64,000 bases of DNA from SXOA01 sp046593355 (GCA_046593355.1 JBKJNY010000102.1:92824-156823), one strand, 5' to 3'. Positions 33,601 through 41,957 are shown, counted from the first letter of the stretch. The notes: generated by a model from the sequence alone, not told the origin. A program made the numbers and translations.

Positions 33601-34618
33601 CTGCTTCCGCGGCCCGCGCGATCCCCGGCGGGACGCCCGGCGCGGGCTGTCCCTCCACGGGGGGCGGCTGAGCTTCCGCCGGTTGTGCTCCGCCCGCGGG
33701 CTGCTCCTGCTGGAAGATCGTGGATACAAACTGGCCGATGTGCCGCTTGGGGCCGTCGGCATGGGCGAAGGGACGCGTCACGGCGCGGATCAATTCCAGC
33801 GCCTTCTTGACCTTATCCGGCTCCGCCCGGTTGAGTGCGACCAGTTCCGACTGGGTGCCCCCGGGTCGCTGCGGCGCGTCGATCGCCCGCAGCACCTGCC
33901 GCCAGGAATCCTGGGCACTCTTGGGCATGTCGATGCTCACCAGATCCCGCTCATGATCGATGGTGATCGCCACCAGCCCCTCTTCCCCGAAAGGGACTTT
34001 GACCTGCGTCGTCCGCCGGTCTTGGCTCGTGGTGAAGCTCGCCCGCTTGTACCAGATGCGGGCCAAGGCCAGCTCAAAATCGTGGGCCGAGACATTCTTG
34101 AGCGGATGCGTCCCCCGGATCCGCTGGGCGGCCGGCGGCATGGTCCGCTGATCCACCGGCTTGGGGGCGGGAAGCGCCTTTTCCTCGGGAGCTTCCGGGA
34201 CGAGGAATGCCGCAATCTCATTGAGCACCTGAACCGGGGCGTTGACGAAAATCTGGTTTACCCGTTTGTTGGGCGTGATGCGGACGTCTTTGCGGCCGAT
34301 GTACTTTTTCTGCAATTCCAGCGCGACTTCCTGCAAGCGGTCCGGAGGAATCGGATAGGCCTGCATCTCGCTGGGCTCGGCTTCGGGCGCGTTCTCGGGT
34401 TCCGGCTCCGCCTGGGCGACCTCCAGTTGCTCCTGAAAGCGGAACTGCCGCGCAGTGTTTTTGACTGCGGGCTGCGCACTGGGCCTGGCCGGCTGTGGCT
34501 GGCGCTGCTGGGCGCTGAGTGTTCCCTCGGCGAAAATCCCCGCGGCAGCGGCCAGAGCTAGTCCGGCGAAGAGCCGCGTCTTGCCCGTTGTGAGCCTAAG
34601 AGAGAGTGACGTTGTCAT
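30653..34618 (-). CDS. gspD: Type II secretion secretin, unusually long
   Basis: 1321 residues, about twice a usual GspD. A signal peptide (about 13-38, ending TLSAQQ) is followed by several secretin N-type modules (EVEIYMMEHVDDQAMATMI, TLRIFKLKYLSAIDAETKL, KMEVRIFRLKNSLADEIIQ, SAQVKIFLLEDADATQMAT, LTSVYMLKNTTAETVATAI). The C-terminal secretin domain is canonical: VPYLADIPVLGRLF and ELLVIMTPYII. Low-complexity Gln/Gly/Pro insertions lie between modules, and a Pro-rich tail follows the barrel. It forms the outer-membrane channel of the secretion system. It is the last gene of the gspE-to-D run. The start at 34618 is preceded by the K palindrome, and L follows the stop. Confidence 0.93.
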   Translation of the reverse strand: MTTSLSLRLTTGKTRLFAGLALAAAAGIFAEGTLSAQQRQPQPARPSAQPAVKNTARQFRFQEQLEVAQAEPEPENAPEAEPSEMQAYPIPPDRLQEVALELQKKYIGRKDVRITPNKRVNQIFVNAPVQVLNEIAAFLVPEAPEEKALPAPKPVDQRTMPPAAQRIRGTHPLKNVSAHDFELALARIWYKRASFTTSQDRRTTQVKVPFGEEGLVAITIDHERDLVSIDMPKSAQDSWRQVLRAIDAPQRPGGTQSELVALNRAEPDKVKKALELIRAVTRPFAHADGPKRHIGQFVSTIFQQEQPAGGAQPAEAQPPPVEGQPAPGVPPGIARAAEAGELSDEEGKIGPVDIQYIEGLDVLIIKGKKRDVERVQRIIAQIEAESEKTRPEVEIYMMEHVDDQAMATMINQIYTPALGARQGTVTVVPLVKPNALLLIGRRQGIDSVIELIKKIDQPVAPDRTLRIFKLKYLSAIDAETKLRMFFTDRPGYGTTLRTGLGTRALIVADYRSNSIIIQASPRDMEEAAHILDELDQDSGPVKMEVRIFRLKNSLADEIIQVLQEAIYAQQAQAQISQAAGGGGGQNLLQQQGGGQQQGAGGGAGTPTRAVSTPKPTKLIFQTTNKTGVVELLESGILSDVRLSSDPRSNSLMVTGPASSMELMAALIEQLDGLPAVSAQVKIFLLEDADATQMATMLQTLFGQQTNQQQGAQGLQSATGAGENTLVPLRFSVDTRTNSIIASGNAGDLAVVKAILGGLDQSELRGRLTSVYMLKNTTAETVATAINQYLTNRQTLNTQAPLLNSPVTIWDQAIIVVPEPITNSLIVNASPRYAEEIKLIIKQLDQRRNMVAIQVLIAEVKLSDVEQFGIELGIQDSLLFDRGIGTVGFPFNQATVGNATTAASLATRNAAASQGLSNLGMGRTDATLGYGGLVLSASSDSVNVLVRALQHSNRLQVLSRPQVQTLDNQQANVQVGAEVRMISGTTITNGIAQNTVLPVDVGIILQVTPRTNADGNIIMFVDVTKSELGPESEGTAFQSAGAATGAIRIPQIKKTVASTTVNTRSGQTVILGGLITRSQIETTRRVPYLADIPVLGRLFRFDSMQVDRTELLVIMTPYIIQTDEQENWFNQRESERMSWCLADVANVHGEVPYITGNAGVNAHSSPLIFPDDNPSVPEEVPPPPFPGIAPPPMGPLPDILPSTSRRSGPQLQPIGVAPEGAFRTPPRGISPPLGAGNIGTANPPPTPRSEPASAPPMDSGYDSAKTRTIPKSKPLAWPWENQVGRLPPPPRFSSPAASEVEPAGYADPGQAAEQPVEPAIYR

Positions 34619-34784
34619 CCGCGAATTCCCCCGTGCAGTGAATGCATTTCGGGCGCGCAGTCGCGCCGGAAAAAACTGCTTACGTGGAATAATCGGCAAA
34701 TCTTGCCACCCACCTGAATACAAACGGCAGATTTCCGTAGTGTCAAAAAAAAGCGAAAACCGTTGACAGGTAAGGGGATAGAGC

Positions 34785-34872
34785 GGGAAGAAAGCCGGAG
34801 GAAAGCGGAAGTCGGAAAGCGGAAAGCCGAGGTCCACGCCGCTTTCCGCTTTCCGACTTCCGCTTTCTTCCC
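34785..34872. repeat. Inverted-repeat element, family K
   Basis: Purine-rich left arm (GGGAAGAAAGC near 34785, then GGAAAGCGGAAG) and its pyrimidine-rich complement ending CTTTCTTCCC at 34872. It lies between the gspM-like stop and the gspD start; the gspM-like coding frame begins immediately after it. Confidence 0.9.
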
Positions 34873-36060
34873 CTACTGCTCCACCGAAACCGCTTCTTCC
34901 AAATTGCCCCCCTTCGACAGCTTGTGCTCCTTGCCATCGCTCTCGAAAGTGAAATCCCCTTCGCCAATCGAGATTATCGTCCCTTTCACGGAGCCGATTT
35001 CAAACGTGTCCCCGACCGCGAGCTTGAGCGTTTGCCCCTTGGGCCGGATGCTTAGCCAGATTTGCCCCGTGCCGCTGACGTCGATGACCGCGCTGAGGAA
35101 GGTGAACTTGGCGTCGTCAAAAGCCAGCTTGCGCGGTGGCTCGGGCGGCGGCACGGGAGGGTCTTCCACCGTGACCACCAGCAGCTCATCCTTCGTGGAT
35201 TTCGCCGGCCAACCGTCGTCGGTGGCCCGCACGAGAAATTCGTATTTGCCGTTGGTCCGCGGCGTCCAGGTAAGCTTGCCGCTGCTGGAGTCCAGCCGGG
35301 CATCGTTCGCGCCGGATTTGACAATTTTGTACGAAAGCTTGTCGAGTTTATCCGGATCGCTGCCACGGGCGGCAATGTCCACGCCGCGGCCGCGGACCGC
35401 CTTCTGGTTCCCCAGGCCGGAGATTTGCGGTGCTCGATTGGGCGGCCCGAACAGGTTGCGTTCGCTAATGATGCGGATGTAGTCTTCCAGCTTGGGGAGC
35501 GCCAAACGATCCGCCGGCCGCTCTTGAAGCGTGGTGGTGGCAGGAGCCCGTTCCAGGGAGAGGGTCTCAAAATCCACGTTCAGCTCCAGGTCTTTCGAGT
35601 CTTTGATCGGCTTGATGTGGAGTTTGGTAATCCGATGCATGTAGTCCGCGCTGTAAAAACCGTGCAGCAGTTGGACGACCTGCGGCAGCGTCCCCTTGCC
35701 CTGGGCGCTGAAGACTTGGGAGGTAAACAGCTTCCGCTCTTCCTTCCCCTTCCCCATCGTCACTTGCGGGTGGCTCATCCCGGCCTTCCCGAAAAGGTCG
35801 AAGAGCCAGGTTTGATAGAGGGAACGGGCTTCGGTCGGACTGGGCGGCAGCGAGCGCTCTTGATAGTTCCGCATTCGGAACTGGGCCGCGGTGGTCTGCC
35901 GTTCCACCTTGCGCTGATCGGCGAGTTCCTTCTCCAGATTCGTTATTGCCGTCTGGCGGAAGGCGTACATGTCGCTGATTCGCGTCCAGCCCCAAAACGC
36001 GATGAGCAGGACCAGCGCGGAGCCGACGGAAACCGCCAGGATACGTTCGCGCGAGTTCAT
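34873..36060 (-). CDS. GspM-like inner-membrane protein with cadherin-like domain
   Basis: 395 residues. A single N-terminal helix (about 7-28) and a coiled segment (about 33-60) give the GspM/PilO layout. A middle region of mixed strands (about 75-190) may be the ferredoxin-like domain. Then comes a cadherin or dystroglycan-type domain (about 215-315: VDIAARGSDPDKLDKLSYKI, LTWTPRTNGKYEFLVRATDD). This domain is not part of ordinary GspM, and a C-terminal strand-rich tail (IGEGDFTFESDGKE) follows. Its start overlaps the stop of the GspL/PilM-like gene by ATGA, so the two are translationally coupled. The family assignment rests on position and topology. Confidence 0.75.
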   Translation of the reverse strand: MNSRERILAVSVGSALVLLIAFWGWTRISDMYAFRQTAITNLEKELADQRKVERQTTAAQFRMRNYQERSLPPSPTEARSLYQTWLFDLFGKAGMSHPQVTMGKGKEERKLFTSQVFSAQGKGTLPQVVQLLHGFYSADYMHRITKLHIKPIKDSKDLELNVDFETLSLERAPATTTLQERPADRLALPKLEDYIRIISERNLFGPPNRAPQISGLGNQKAVRGRGVDIAARGSDPDKLDKLSYKIVKSGANDARLDSSSGKLTWTPRTNGKYEFLVRATDDGWPAKSTKDELLVVTVEDPPVPPPEPPRKLAFDDAKFTFLSAVIDVSGTGQIWLSIRPKGQTLKLAVGDTFEIGSVKGTIISIGEGDFTFESDGKEHKLSKGGNLEEAVSVEQ

Positions 36061-37655
36061 GAGCCCCCCCCTTTCGCCGCGGCTTTGGCCGGTGCTGCTT
36101 TCATCGGAGCTGCCTTCGCCGGAGCTGCCTTGGCGGGAGTTCTGCTCGCCGCGGGTGACTTCGCGCCTGCCGCCTGCTTGGCGGAGCGGGCGGGAGCGAG
36201 CGGGTCATGGGGCGCGATCACAATGTCCTCCAGGATCCGGTAGTTCAGGCCGACCGCCTTTTCATCCCGCTTCCCCCCCGATCCGGACACAATGTGACGG
36301 TCATCCCGCAGCGCGCGCTCAAAATCCGGCACCACGTCCGGCCCGTCGGTGACGGCATCCAGTAACAGGCCTCCGCCGGCCTTCGGACGGCTGCCGGCCA
36401 GGAATCGTTCGACGCGGGCCTTTTCGGGGGGTGGGGCCTTTTCGGAGATCACCCGCAGCTCGTCCAGCCAGACGATGTCCGCGGCGACGAACGGATCGAC
36501 CTTGGCCGCCTGTTCGCGAATCGTCTTGCCCTTCTTGTTCTTCTCCAGAATCGCCGTCTTCTCTTTTTGCAGGGTCGTGATCCGGGCATCGAGCTGCCGC
36601 AGGTCAAACACGAGATAGCCGGCACAGAGCAATAGGATGGCCGCGGCGGCTGCGCCCAGGCCGATGTAGAAGCGGCGGCGGTCCTCCGGAGCCGGACGCC
36701 TGCGGGGATGCAGGAAGTCGATCCCCGGCGCGGCTCCCGCGGCTTCATCCAGCAGCATGCCCAGCACGGGGGCGAAGGTGCCGGGATTTCGCGGCGGGCG
36801 GGCTTGCAGTTCCCGCGACTGCTCCACCTCGGAAATGGGATCCAGGAGCTCCACGCCGCCATCCAGCGAAAGCTCTTGTTGGAGCAGTGCGCGAAGGGAT
36901 TCGTGATGGGCGCTGTCGCCGAAAATGACGACCTGCTCCACCCTCCGGCCACCCAGTTGATTCTGTGCGGCAACCACCGTGCGGCGAACTTCGGCCACGA
37001 GCGCGCGGGCCAGAACATCCGGGCCTGCCCCCGATGGCAATCGCACCGTGCGGGGAAACACCAGCCTTTCGCCGGCCAGTACGCTCAGGTCGGCTTCTTC
37101 ACCGAGAAAGTCAATCGTCAGGCGGCACTTCCCATCAGCCGCCAGCTTCTTAACCAGAGCCGCCGCGGCAAAAGGCCGCAGCACAAGGCGGGAAAAAGTC
37201 AGCCCGGCAGCGGCGCAGGTCTCTTGCGTTTGCTTCACCAACTCCGGCGAAATCGCGGCCGCCAGCACGTTGGTGCCGCCATCCTTGTTGGCGTCCAGTT
37301 GTACGAAATCCAGCGGCCAGTCGTCCCCCAGCGTGCTGAACTGCCGCACCGCCTGCAGCCGCACCGCATCCGGCAGTTCTTCCGGTGGCATCGGCGGGAG
37401 AGTCAGAAACCGCAGCTCGATGCTGGTGCGGCCAACGGCGACGAGGGCATCCCCGCGGGACAGCCCTCGATCCGTCAAGGCTTTGGCAATCCGCTCGCCA
37501 ATTTCCTTGGCACCCGGTTCCGGCTCTCCAGCCGCCCCTTGCGGCAATTCGACGGTGAAAGCCTGTTCGAGAATCAGCCCCCCCCCGGCGCGCGGACGCC
37601 CCGTGGCCACACGGGCCTCGGCGGCATCCCACTCAATAGCGAACAAACGGGGCAT
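36057..37655 (-). CDS. GspL/PilM-like assembly protein
   Basis: 532 residues. The N-terminal 310 residues have the actin-like fold of PilM and GspL (MPRLFAIEWDAAEARVA, GDSAHHESLRALL, and the FAPVLGMLLDEAAG phosphate-loop-like segment followed by IDFLHP). One transmembrane helix (about 325-350) leads to a periplasmic tail with a coiled stretch. An Ala/Pro/Lys-rich end (PAKAAPAKAAPMK) is low complexity. It probably links the cytoplasmic ATPase to the periplasmic parts of the system. Stop and start of the next gene overlap. The Met at 37655 is the one that begins at the first strand. Confidence 0.82.
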   Translation of the reverse strand: MPRLFAIEWDAAEARVATGRPRAGGGLILEQAFTVELPQGAAGEPEPGAKEIGERIAKALTDRGLSRGDALVAVGRTSIELRFLTLPPMPPEELPDAVRLQAVRQFSTLGDDWPLDFVQLDANKDGGTNVLAAAISPELVKQTQETCAAAGLTFSRLVLRPFAAAALVKKLAADGKCRLTIDFLGEEADLSVLAGERLVFPRTVRLPSGAGPDVLARALVAEVRRTVVAAQNQLGGRRVEQVVIFGDSAHHESLRALLQQELSLDGGVELLDPISEVEQSRELQARPPRNPGTFAPVLGMLLDEAAGAAPGIDFLHPRRRPAPEDRRRFYIGLGAAAAAILLLCAGYLVFDLRQLDARITTLQKEKTAILEKNKKGKTIREQAAKVDPFVAADIVWLDELRVISEKAPPPEKARVERFLAGSRPKAGGGLLLDAVTDGPDVVPDFERALRDDRHIVSGSGGKRDEKAVGLNYRILEDIVIAPHDPLAPARSAKQAAGAKSPAASRTPAKAAPAKAAPMKAAPAKAAAKGGGS

Positions 37656-37768
37656 GGAACAATTCAATTCTTAGCAACGGATTGAACACGGATTAAACAC
37701 GGATTCAAAACAAATATTTGACCTATCCGTGTTCTATCCGTGGCTACACTTCCTGGCCGATCATGGAA

Positions 37769-39301
37769 TCAAGGCGACGTTTCCGAGAACTCCACCCCCA
37801 GGGTTTCCAGGGCGAAGCCCCGGCCCAGGTGGCTGGTATCTCTCCAGAATAATACGCGGGTGGCCGGGGTTGAAGCGTCAAATATCACTTCCGCTCGAGA
37901 AGCTGCCTGTCCCCCCTGGAAATATCCCACCACTTGGGCCCGGTAAACGTCGCCGCCGCCGCAGACATACGGCATCAAGAGCCGCATTTCCTCCAGGGTC
38001 ACGATGCCCTCCGCCATAATCCAGGTTTCGTGCTTCTTGTTGAGCTCCTCCTCTTCCGGCTCCAGCTCGCGGCGGCTGAGGATTTCGCTGACCATGTCGG
38101 GCGTCATTCCGGGAATGCCCTTGAGGATCGTGGCGGAAGCCTGGTTGATGTTGATCCTTCCTGGAATGGTCGTGGCCTCGTTGATCGTCACCTTGTCCAT
38201 CAGTCCCGGCAAGTACAAATGCATCGCCCCAATCTCGTTGGGAAACGGCGAGTCGATCACCGTGGCCTGACGGTCGCCGACGAAAGTTACCTGCACTTTC
38301 GCGCCGATCAGATCCAGCAGTTGAGCAACCTTGGTGTTTCCCTTTTTTGTCAGATCGAGCTCGCCCGTGACTCCAGTCTGCGCCTGGTTGGTGCCGGTGT
38401 ACGGGCCGTTCTGGCGATAGGCAATAATGAACGTCACCCACTCCGGCGGCAGTTGGGCATCGGTCAATTGCGTATTGAGCTGTGTTAGATCGTCGCCGTT
38501 GAGGAACACCCTGGCCTCACCCAGGGCATTCCTGTTGGTTTCCAAACTGAACAGCGTCAAATAAGTGGACCAGCCTCTTTCGCCCTCGCCGGCCGAAGTG
38601 GACTGCCCCGCGGCTCCTTCGCCGGTCGCCTCATGCGGGTCGATCATTCCGTTGCGGTTGGTGTCCATGCCGAACAACAGTTGCGGCGTGACCCCGCGGA
38701 CCAGCAGCAACTCTTCGACCGTTTCCATCGGTCCGTTTTTGGGAGCGTAAGGAGGCGAGAGGCCCGAGTAATGGGCGACCTCGGCCCCGAGCTCGCGGGC
38801 CTCATCATCCTCGTCCAGCCAGTCCAGGATCGCGTCCGCGATTTCCTCCGTCATTTCCGGCAGGGCCATGAGCAGATTTTTGCCCGTGCCGGGAAGGGTC
38901 TCCAAAGTCATCAGCGTACTGAGGTTCAGACGCGTGGACTCGTTTTCAAAACCGTAGCGGACTCCGCCGAGGTTTCCTTCATCGTCCAGGTTGGGCGAAA
39001 GGATCGTAAAGCTGCCGCGCAGCTCGGGGTTTTCGTCCTCGAGGACCGTCCGCGCGCGGAACATGTCGGGGTTCTCGAAGATTCCTCCGGCGTCGGTGCG
39101 GGTCGCTTTGTCCTGGGCCAGGAAGGCCTTGGCGAAATCGACGCCGGAATCCACCAACAGCCGCGTCTGCAACTGCGTTCCGCTGAGCTGTGCAGCCTCG
39201 TGATGCGTGAGCATCAGGTCCGAGAACGAATAAGCGCCGAGCGAGAGCAGCGCGACGACGATCAGCACGATGATCAGAACCATTCCGCGGCGGCGAGTCA
39301 T
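37769..39301 (-). CDS. gspK: GspK-like minor pseudopilin
   Basis: 510 residues. The N-terminus MTRRRG then MVLIIVLIVVALLSL is a prepilin signal; the residue at +5 is not Glu, as is normal for GspK, which caps the pseudopilus. The SAM-like and helix-hairpin-helix segments (about 170-215, LLLVRGVTPQLLFGMD; and 385-430, ASATILKGIPGMTPDMV) match the two GspK core repeats. Cleavage by a prepilin peptidase is expected after RRRG. The start overlaps the gspJ stop (ATGA). Length is greater than the usual 320 residues because of inserted loops. Confidence 0.9.
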   Translation of the reverse strand: MTRRRGMVLIIVLIVVALLSLGAYSFSDLMLTHHEAAQLSGTQLQTRLLVDSGVDFAKAFLAQDKATRTDAGGIFENPDMFRARTVLEDENPELRGSFTILSPNLDDEGNLGGVRYGFENESTRLNLSTLMTLETLPGTGKNLLMALPEMTEEIADAILDWLDEDDEARELGAEVAHYSGLSPPYAPKNGPMETVEELLLVRGVTPQLLFGMDTNRNGMIDPHEATGEGAAGQSTSAGEGERGWSTYLTLFSLETNRNALGEARVFLNGDDLTQLNTQLTDAQLPPEWVTFIIAYRQNGPYTGTNQAQTGVTGELDLTKKGNTKVAQLLDLIGAKVQVTFVGDRQATVIDSPFPNEIGAMHLYLPGLMDKVTINEATTIPGRININQASATILKGIPGMTPDMVSEILSRRELEPEEEELNKKHETWIMAEGIVTLEEMRLLMPYVCGGGDVYRAQVVGYFQGGQAASRAEVIFDASTPATRVLFWRDTSHLGRGFALETLGVEFSETSP

Positions 39302-40533
39302 TTGGAAGCTCCTGTCGGGCTGCCGCCGCTGGTGCCCGAGGTTGCCCCGCCGCTGGAACCGGTGGTGCCGCTCGCGGCGGACTCGCCGGAGGCGGTGGCG
39401 GCCGCGTCCCCTTCCGTCGCCGGCTCTTCCGCGGGAGGCGGCAGGCTGGCGGTGGGAAGGTTGACTACGATCCGGTAGGAGGTGTCGGTGCTCGCGGCCT
39501 CGGGAGCGGCAAAGTTCTGCACCGGCGGGTCGCTGGGGACGACGGCATTGGGGTTGGCCAGGGTCATCACCACTTCAATGGCCAGCGGCAGGCCCCCCAT
39601 CTCGTCCGAGTTCCAATCGGTCGCCCACTCCGTGCCATTCCAATACCGAAATGCGATGCTCGTCACCTCTTCCGCCAGCAGGCGGGCGTTGTCCGAACCG
39701 ATGGAAGTTCCGCTGCTGACATCCTCAAAGGCGTTCACGGCCCGGTCCATCTCCAGGCGCACCAGGCCGCGGCCTTGGCCGGTCGTGCTGGGCTCCATCG
39801 AGCCGGCTGGAGCCTGGCCTCCCAGGGCCTGGCCGCCCCCCGCGGAGGAGTCACTGCGCACGTAGTAGGTGACCGTTTTGATATCGCTGGGAATCTGCAC
39901 CATGCTGGTTGGCGAGCCACCGGCATATTCATCGACGCGCGGCAGGCGGCTGACATCGAACTGCAACTGGAATTCGCTGCCATACAGGCCGACCACGGCG
40001 GGTGGGGTGCCCTCGGTCGTGTCGGTCGCGGCGGTTTCGCCTTCGGCTGGTTGGCCGGAAGCGGCTCCGCCGATGGACGAAGCGCCGCCGGCGGAAGGCG
40101 CACCTGATTTTGAAGTTTCGGAGGCAGGAGCGCTGCCGGTCGCTCCCGCTCCTCCCGCGGAACTTCCACCGGCCGCCGCGCCCGCGGAGCCGCCGCCGGT
40201 TACTCCGCCCAGCGCGCTGGCGAGACTGGCCGTGCTCGCCGTCATGGATTCCAGCCCGCTCAGGTCCACCGGTGTGAATTGCACCGCGCTGCGGATGTCG
40301 TCCTCGATCCGCCGCAACAGCGCGCGGGCCAGATGCGCCTGCTCCACGTTGGTCCGTTTCACGTCAAACGACCGCCAGTAGAGCCGCAACGCCATCCCGA
40401 CCGCCGACAACAGGATAACGGACAGGCCGAGAGAGAGGATCAGCTCGAGCAGGGTGAGGCCGCGGCGGCGTGGTTGCGCGTGACGATTTGAGATTTGAGA
40501 TTTGAGATTTGAGACTTGAAACCCAAGGTCCAA
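39298..40533 (-). CDS. gspJ: GspJ-like pseudopilin, start unresolved
   Basis: About 411 residues from a TTG at 40533. The prepilin motif RRRG then LTLLELILSLGLSVILL is clear, with Glu at +5. The C-terminal half has a long Gly/Ala/Ser-rich insertion (TGGGSAGAAAGGSSAGG) and a Thr/Ala/Pro tail. No ATG exists between the M palindrome and the prepilin motif. The only ATG in frame is at 40710, inside gspI, which would give an 84-residue leader, far too long for a prepilin. The original start has probably been displaced by the palindrome at 40485-40613. Cleavage would be expected after RRRG. Confidence 0.8.
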   Translation of the reverse strand: MDLGFQVSNLKSQISNRHAQPRRRGLTLLELILSLGLSVILLSAVGMALRLYWRSFDVKRTNVEQAHLARALLRRIEDDIRSAVQFTPVDLSGLESMTASTASLASALGGVTGGGSAGAAAGGSSAGGAGATGSAPASETSKSGAPSAGGASSIGGAASGQPAEGETAATDTTEGTPPAVVGLYGSEFQLQFDVSRLPRVDEYAGGSPTSMVQIPSDIKTVTYYVRSDSSAGGGQALGGQAPAGSMEPSTTGQGRGLVRLEMDRAVNAFEDVSSGTSIGSDNARLLAEEVTSIAFRYWNGTEWATDWNSDEMGGLPLAIEVVMTLANPNAVVPSDPPVQNFAAPEAASTDTSYRIVVNLPTASLPPPAEEPATEGDAAATASGESAASGTTGSSGGATSGTSGGSPTGASK

Positions 40534-40613
40534 ACTCCCACGGGTGAATTCTAAATCCTCAAATCGAAGATTTGAAATCGTAGATCTCAAATCTGAAATC
40601 TCAAATCTCAAAT
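40485..40613. repeat. Inverted-repeat element, family M, with repeated AGATTTG words
   Basis: The left part (40485-40516) is four tandem copies of GAGATTT-like words; the right part (about 40587-40613) is its complement. It occupies the gspI-gspJ junction and overlaps the 5' end of the gspJ frame. Confidence 0.88.
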
Positions 40614-40621
40614 TGGAATCC

Positions 40622-41170
40622 TTAGCTACCACTGGTGCCTCCTGTCGTCGTGCCGCTGGTCCCGCCGGAGCTGCCGCCCGTGGGGCTGGCGCTGCTGCCG
40701 CCGGTTGCACTTCCGCTCGTGGTCGTGCCGGTGCTGGACGAGCCTTCGGTCGCTGCCGCTTCTGCTGCGGCCTTGGCCTCTGCCGCCACAGCCGGATCCG
40801 TCATCCAGCGGACGAGAGTGAACTCGGCCGGCTTGTTGTATTGGGCCGGGTCTTGCCGCACGGTGACCGATACCCAGAGCATTCCCTCCTGCTCAGTGAG
40901 CGGCTCGGATTCAATCGAATAAAGCCAGTCCTCGGCGGACTCCACCGGCGTGTCGCTGACGGGATCGGGCGCGATGATTCCCGCTCCCACTTCCGCCATC
41001 ACGTTGTTGCACAGCCTCTGGGCGTCGGTCAGATCCCGCGCCGCCGCCGCGCTGACGGAGCCGATCCGGATCAATTCGCCGATGGCCACCAGAGCCAGGC
41101 CGAAGATGGCAATGGCCAGCATGACCTCCAGGAGGGTCAGACCGCGGCGGATTGGGGTGGAATTGGGCAT
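40622..41170 (-). CDS. gspI: GspI-like minor pseudopilin
   Basis: 182 residues. The leader MPNSTPIRRG is followed by LTLLEVMLAIAIFGLALVAIG, a standard prepilin helix with Glu at +5. The short globular part (AADLTDAQRLCNNVMAEV, WLYSIESEPLTEQEGMLWVSVTV) fits GspI, and the end is Gly/Ser/Thr-rich. The Met at 41170 is chosen because it begins a normal leader; codons upstream belong to an A element. In the operon it lies between gspH and gspJ. Confidence 0.88.
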   Translation of the reverse strand: MPNSTPIRRGLTLLEVMLAIAIFGLALVAIGELIRIGSVSAAAARDLTDAQRLCNNVMAEVGAGIIAPDPVSDTPVESAEDWLYSIESEPLTEQEGMLWVSVTVRQDPAQYNKPAEFTLVRWMTDPAVAAEAKAAAEAAATEGSSSTGTTTSGSATGGSSASPTGGSSGGTSGTTTGGTSGS

Positions 41171-41183
41171 CGTGTTATTGCGG

Positions 41184-41230
41184 GGTGGTTCGGATTCCAC
41201 GCCCACGCAAAGCCGTGGGCGTGCCACCCC
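41184..41230. repeat. Double-hairpin element, family A copy 4, left half decayed
   Basis: The right hairpin has stem CACGCCCAC with GTGGGCGTG and core GCAAAGC (about 41198-41224). GTGG...CCAC remnants mark the left. It lies between gspH and gspI. Confidence 0.85.
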
Positions 41231-41237
41231 ATATATT

Positions 41238-41870
41238 CTAATCGGAAGCTCCCTGGGCCTCTTCCGGAGTGGTCGAGTCTCCCACGACGGCCAGGCCGGT
41301 CAGCCCCCGCAATTCGACACGGATGGCCGACTCATGCTCGTCGGCGACAACGAGCCAGGCATCAGAACTAACCCCGTCCGGGTAGAAAAGAATCGGTCTT
41401 GACCATTCTCCCCCCCCTCCCCCCATCCCCATCGCCTCTTCGACTGCCTTGGCCCGCTCCTCCTCGGCCGTCATCCCTTCCAGGAACTTGATCCCCTCTG
41501 GCAACTGGGTGCCGCTTTCAGCGCCTTTGTCGTCGCTTGCGGGGGGGGGCGGAGCGAAGGTGTTGACGCCGGCCGCCGCATTCAGCGCGTCATCGGCGGC
41601 CTGGTAGGGCTCAATCTGGAACTTACGCCCGCCAGGCTGGAAGCGAAATACGTAAATTCGCCCGCTTTTCATGGCCTTGATATGGGCCCTGTTCCACTCG
41701 GTCCGCACCTGCTCCGCCGCGCTGCGGAGAGTGGCGCTGCGAAGGGATCCATAGAAGGCGGGCATGGCAACCGCGGCGATCACCACGAGCACGGCCAGAA
41801 CGAGAATCATCTCCATCAGCGTGACGGCACGCGGCGAACGAGAACGAGATGGGCTGCCCCAGATTTGCAT
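41238..41870 (-). CDS. gspH: GspH-like minor pseudopilin
   Basis: 210 residues. The leader MQIWGSPSRSRSPRA is followed by VTLMEMILVLAVLVVIAAVAMPAF. Glu is present at +5, but the residue before the cleavage site is Ala instead of the usual Gly, so processing may be less efficient. The globular part has ATLRSAAEQVRTEWNRAHIK and a strand-rich end typical of GspH. It lies between gspG and gspI; element N lies just upstream and A copy 4 downstream. Confidence 0.85.
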   Translation of the reverse strand: MQIWGSPSRSRSPRAVTLMEMILVLAVLVVIAAVAMPAFYGSLRSATLRSAAEQVRTEWNRAHIKAMKSGRIYVFRFQPGGRKFQIEPYQAADDALNAAAGVNTFAPPPPASDDKGAESGTQLPEGIKFLEGMTAEEERAKAVEEAMGMGGGGGEWSRPILFYPDGVSSDAWLVVADEHESAIRVELRGLTGLAVVGDSTTPEEAQGASD

Positions 41871-41881
41871 TGCGTTCTCGA

Positions 41882-41952
41882 GCTTAGCCGCCGCGTCCAC
41901 GCGGTGCCTGGATTCGCGGCCAAACTACGCCGCGTGGACGCGGCGGCTAAGC
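41882..41952. repeat. Palindromic element, family N
   Basis: Perfect 23-nt arms, GCTTAGCCGCCGCGTCC... (41882-41904) and their complement ending GGCTAAGC (41952). Each arm contains the small hairpin CCGCGT/ACGCGG. It lies between gspG stop and gspH start. Confidence 0.96.
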
Positions 41953-41957
41953 GGATG

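Noticed and set aside
40485..40613. CRISPR array suggested by repeated AGATTTG words
   Set aside because: The units are about 8 nt, without unique spacers, and form an inverted repeat. No cas gene is present.
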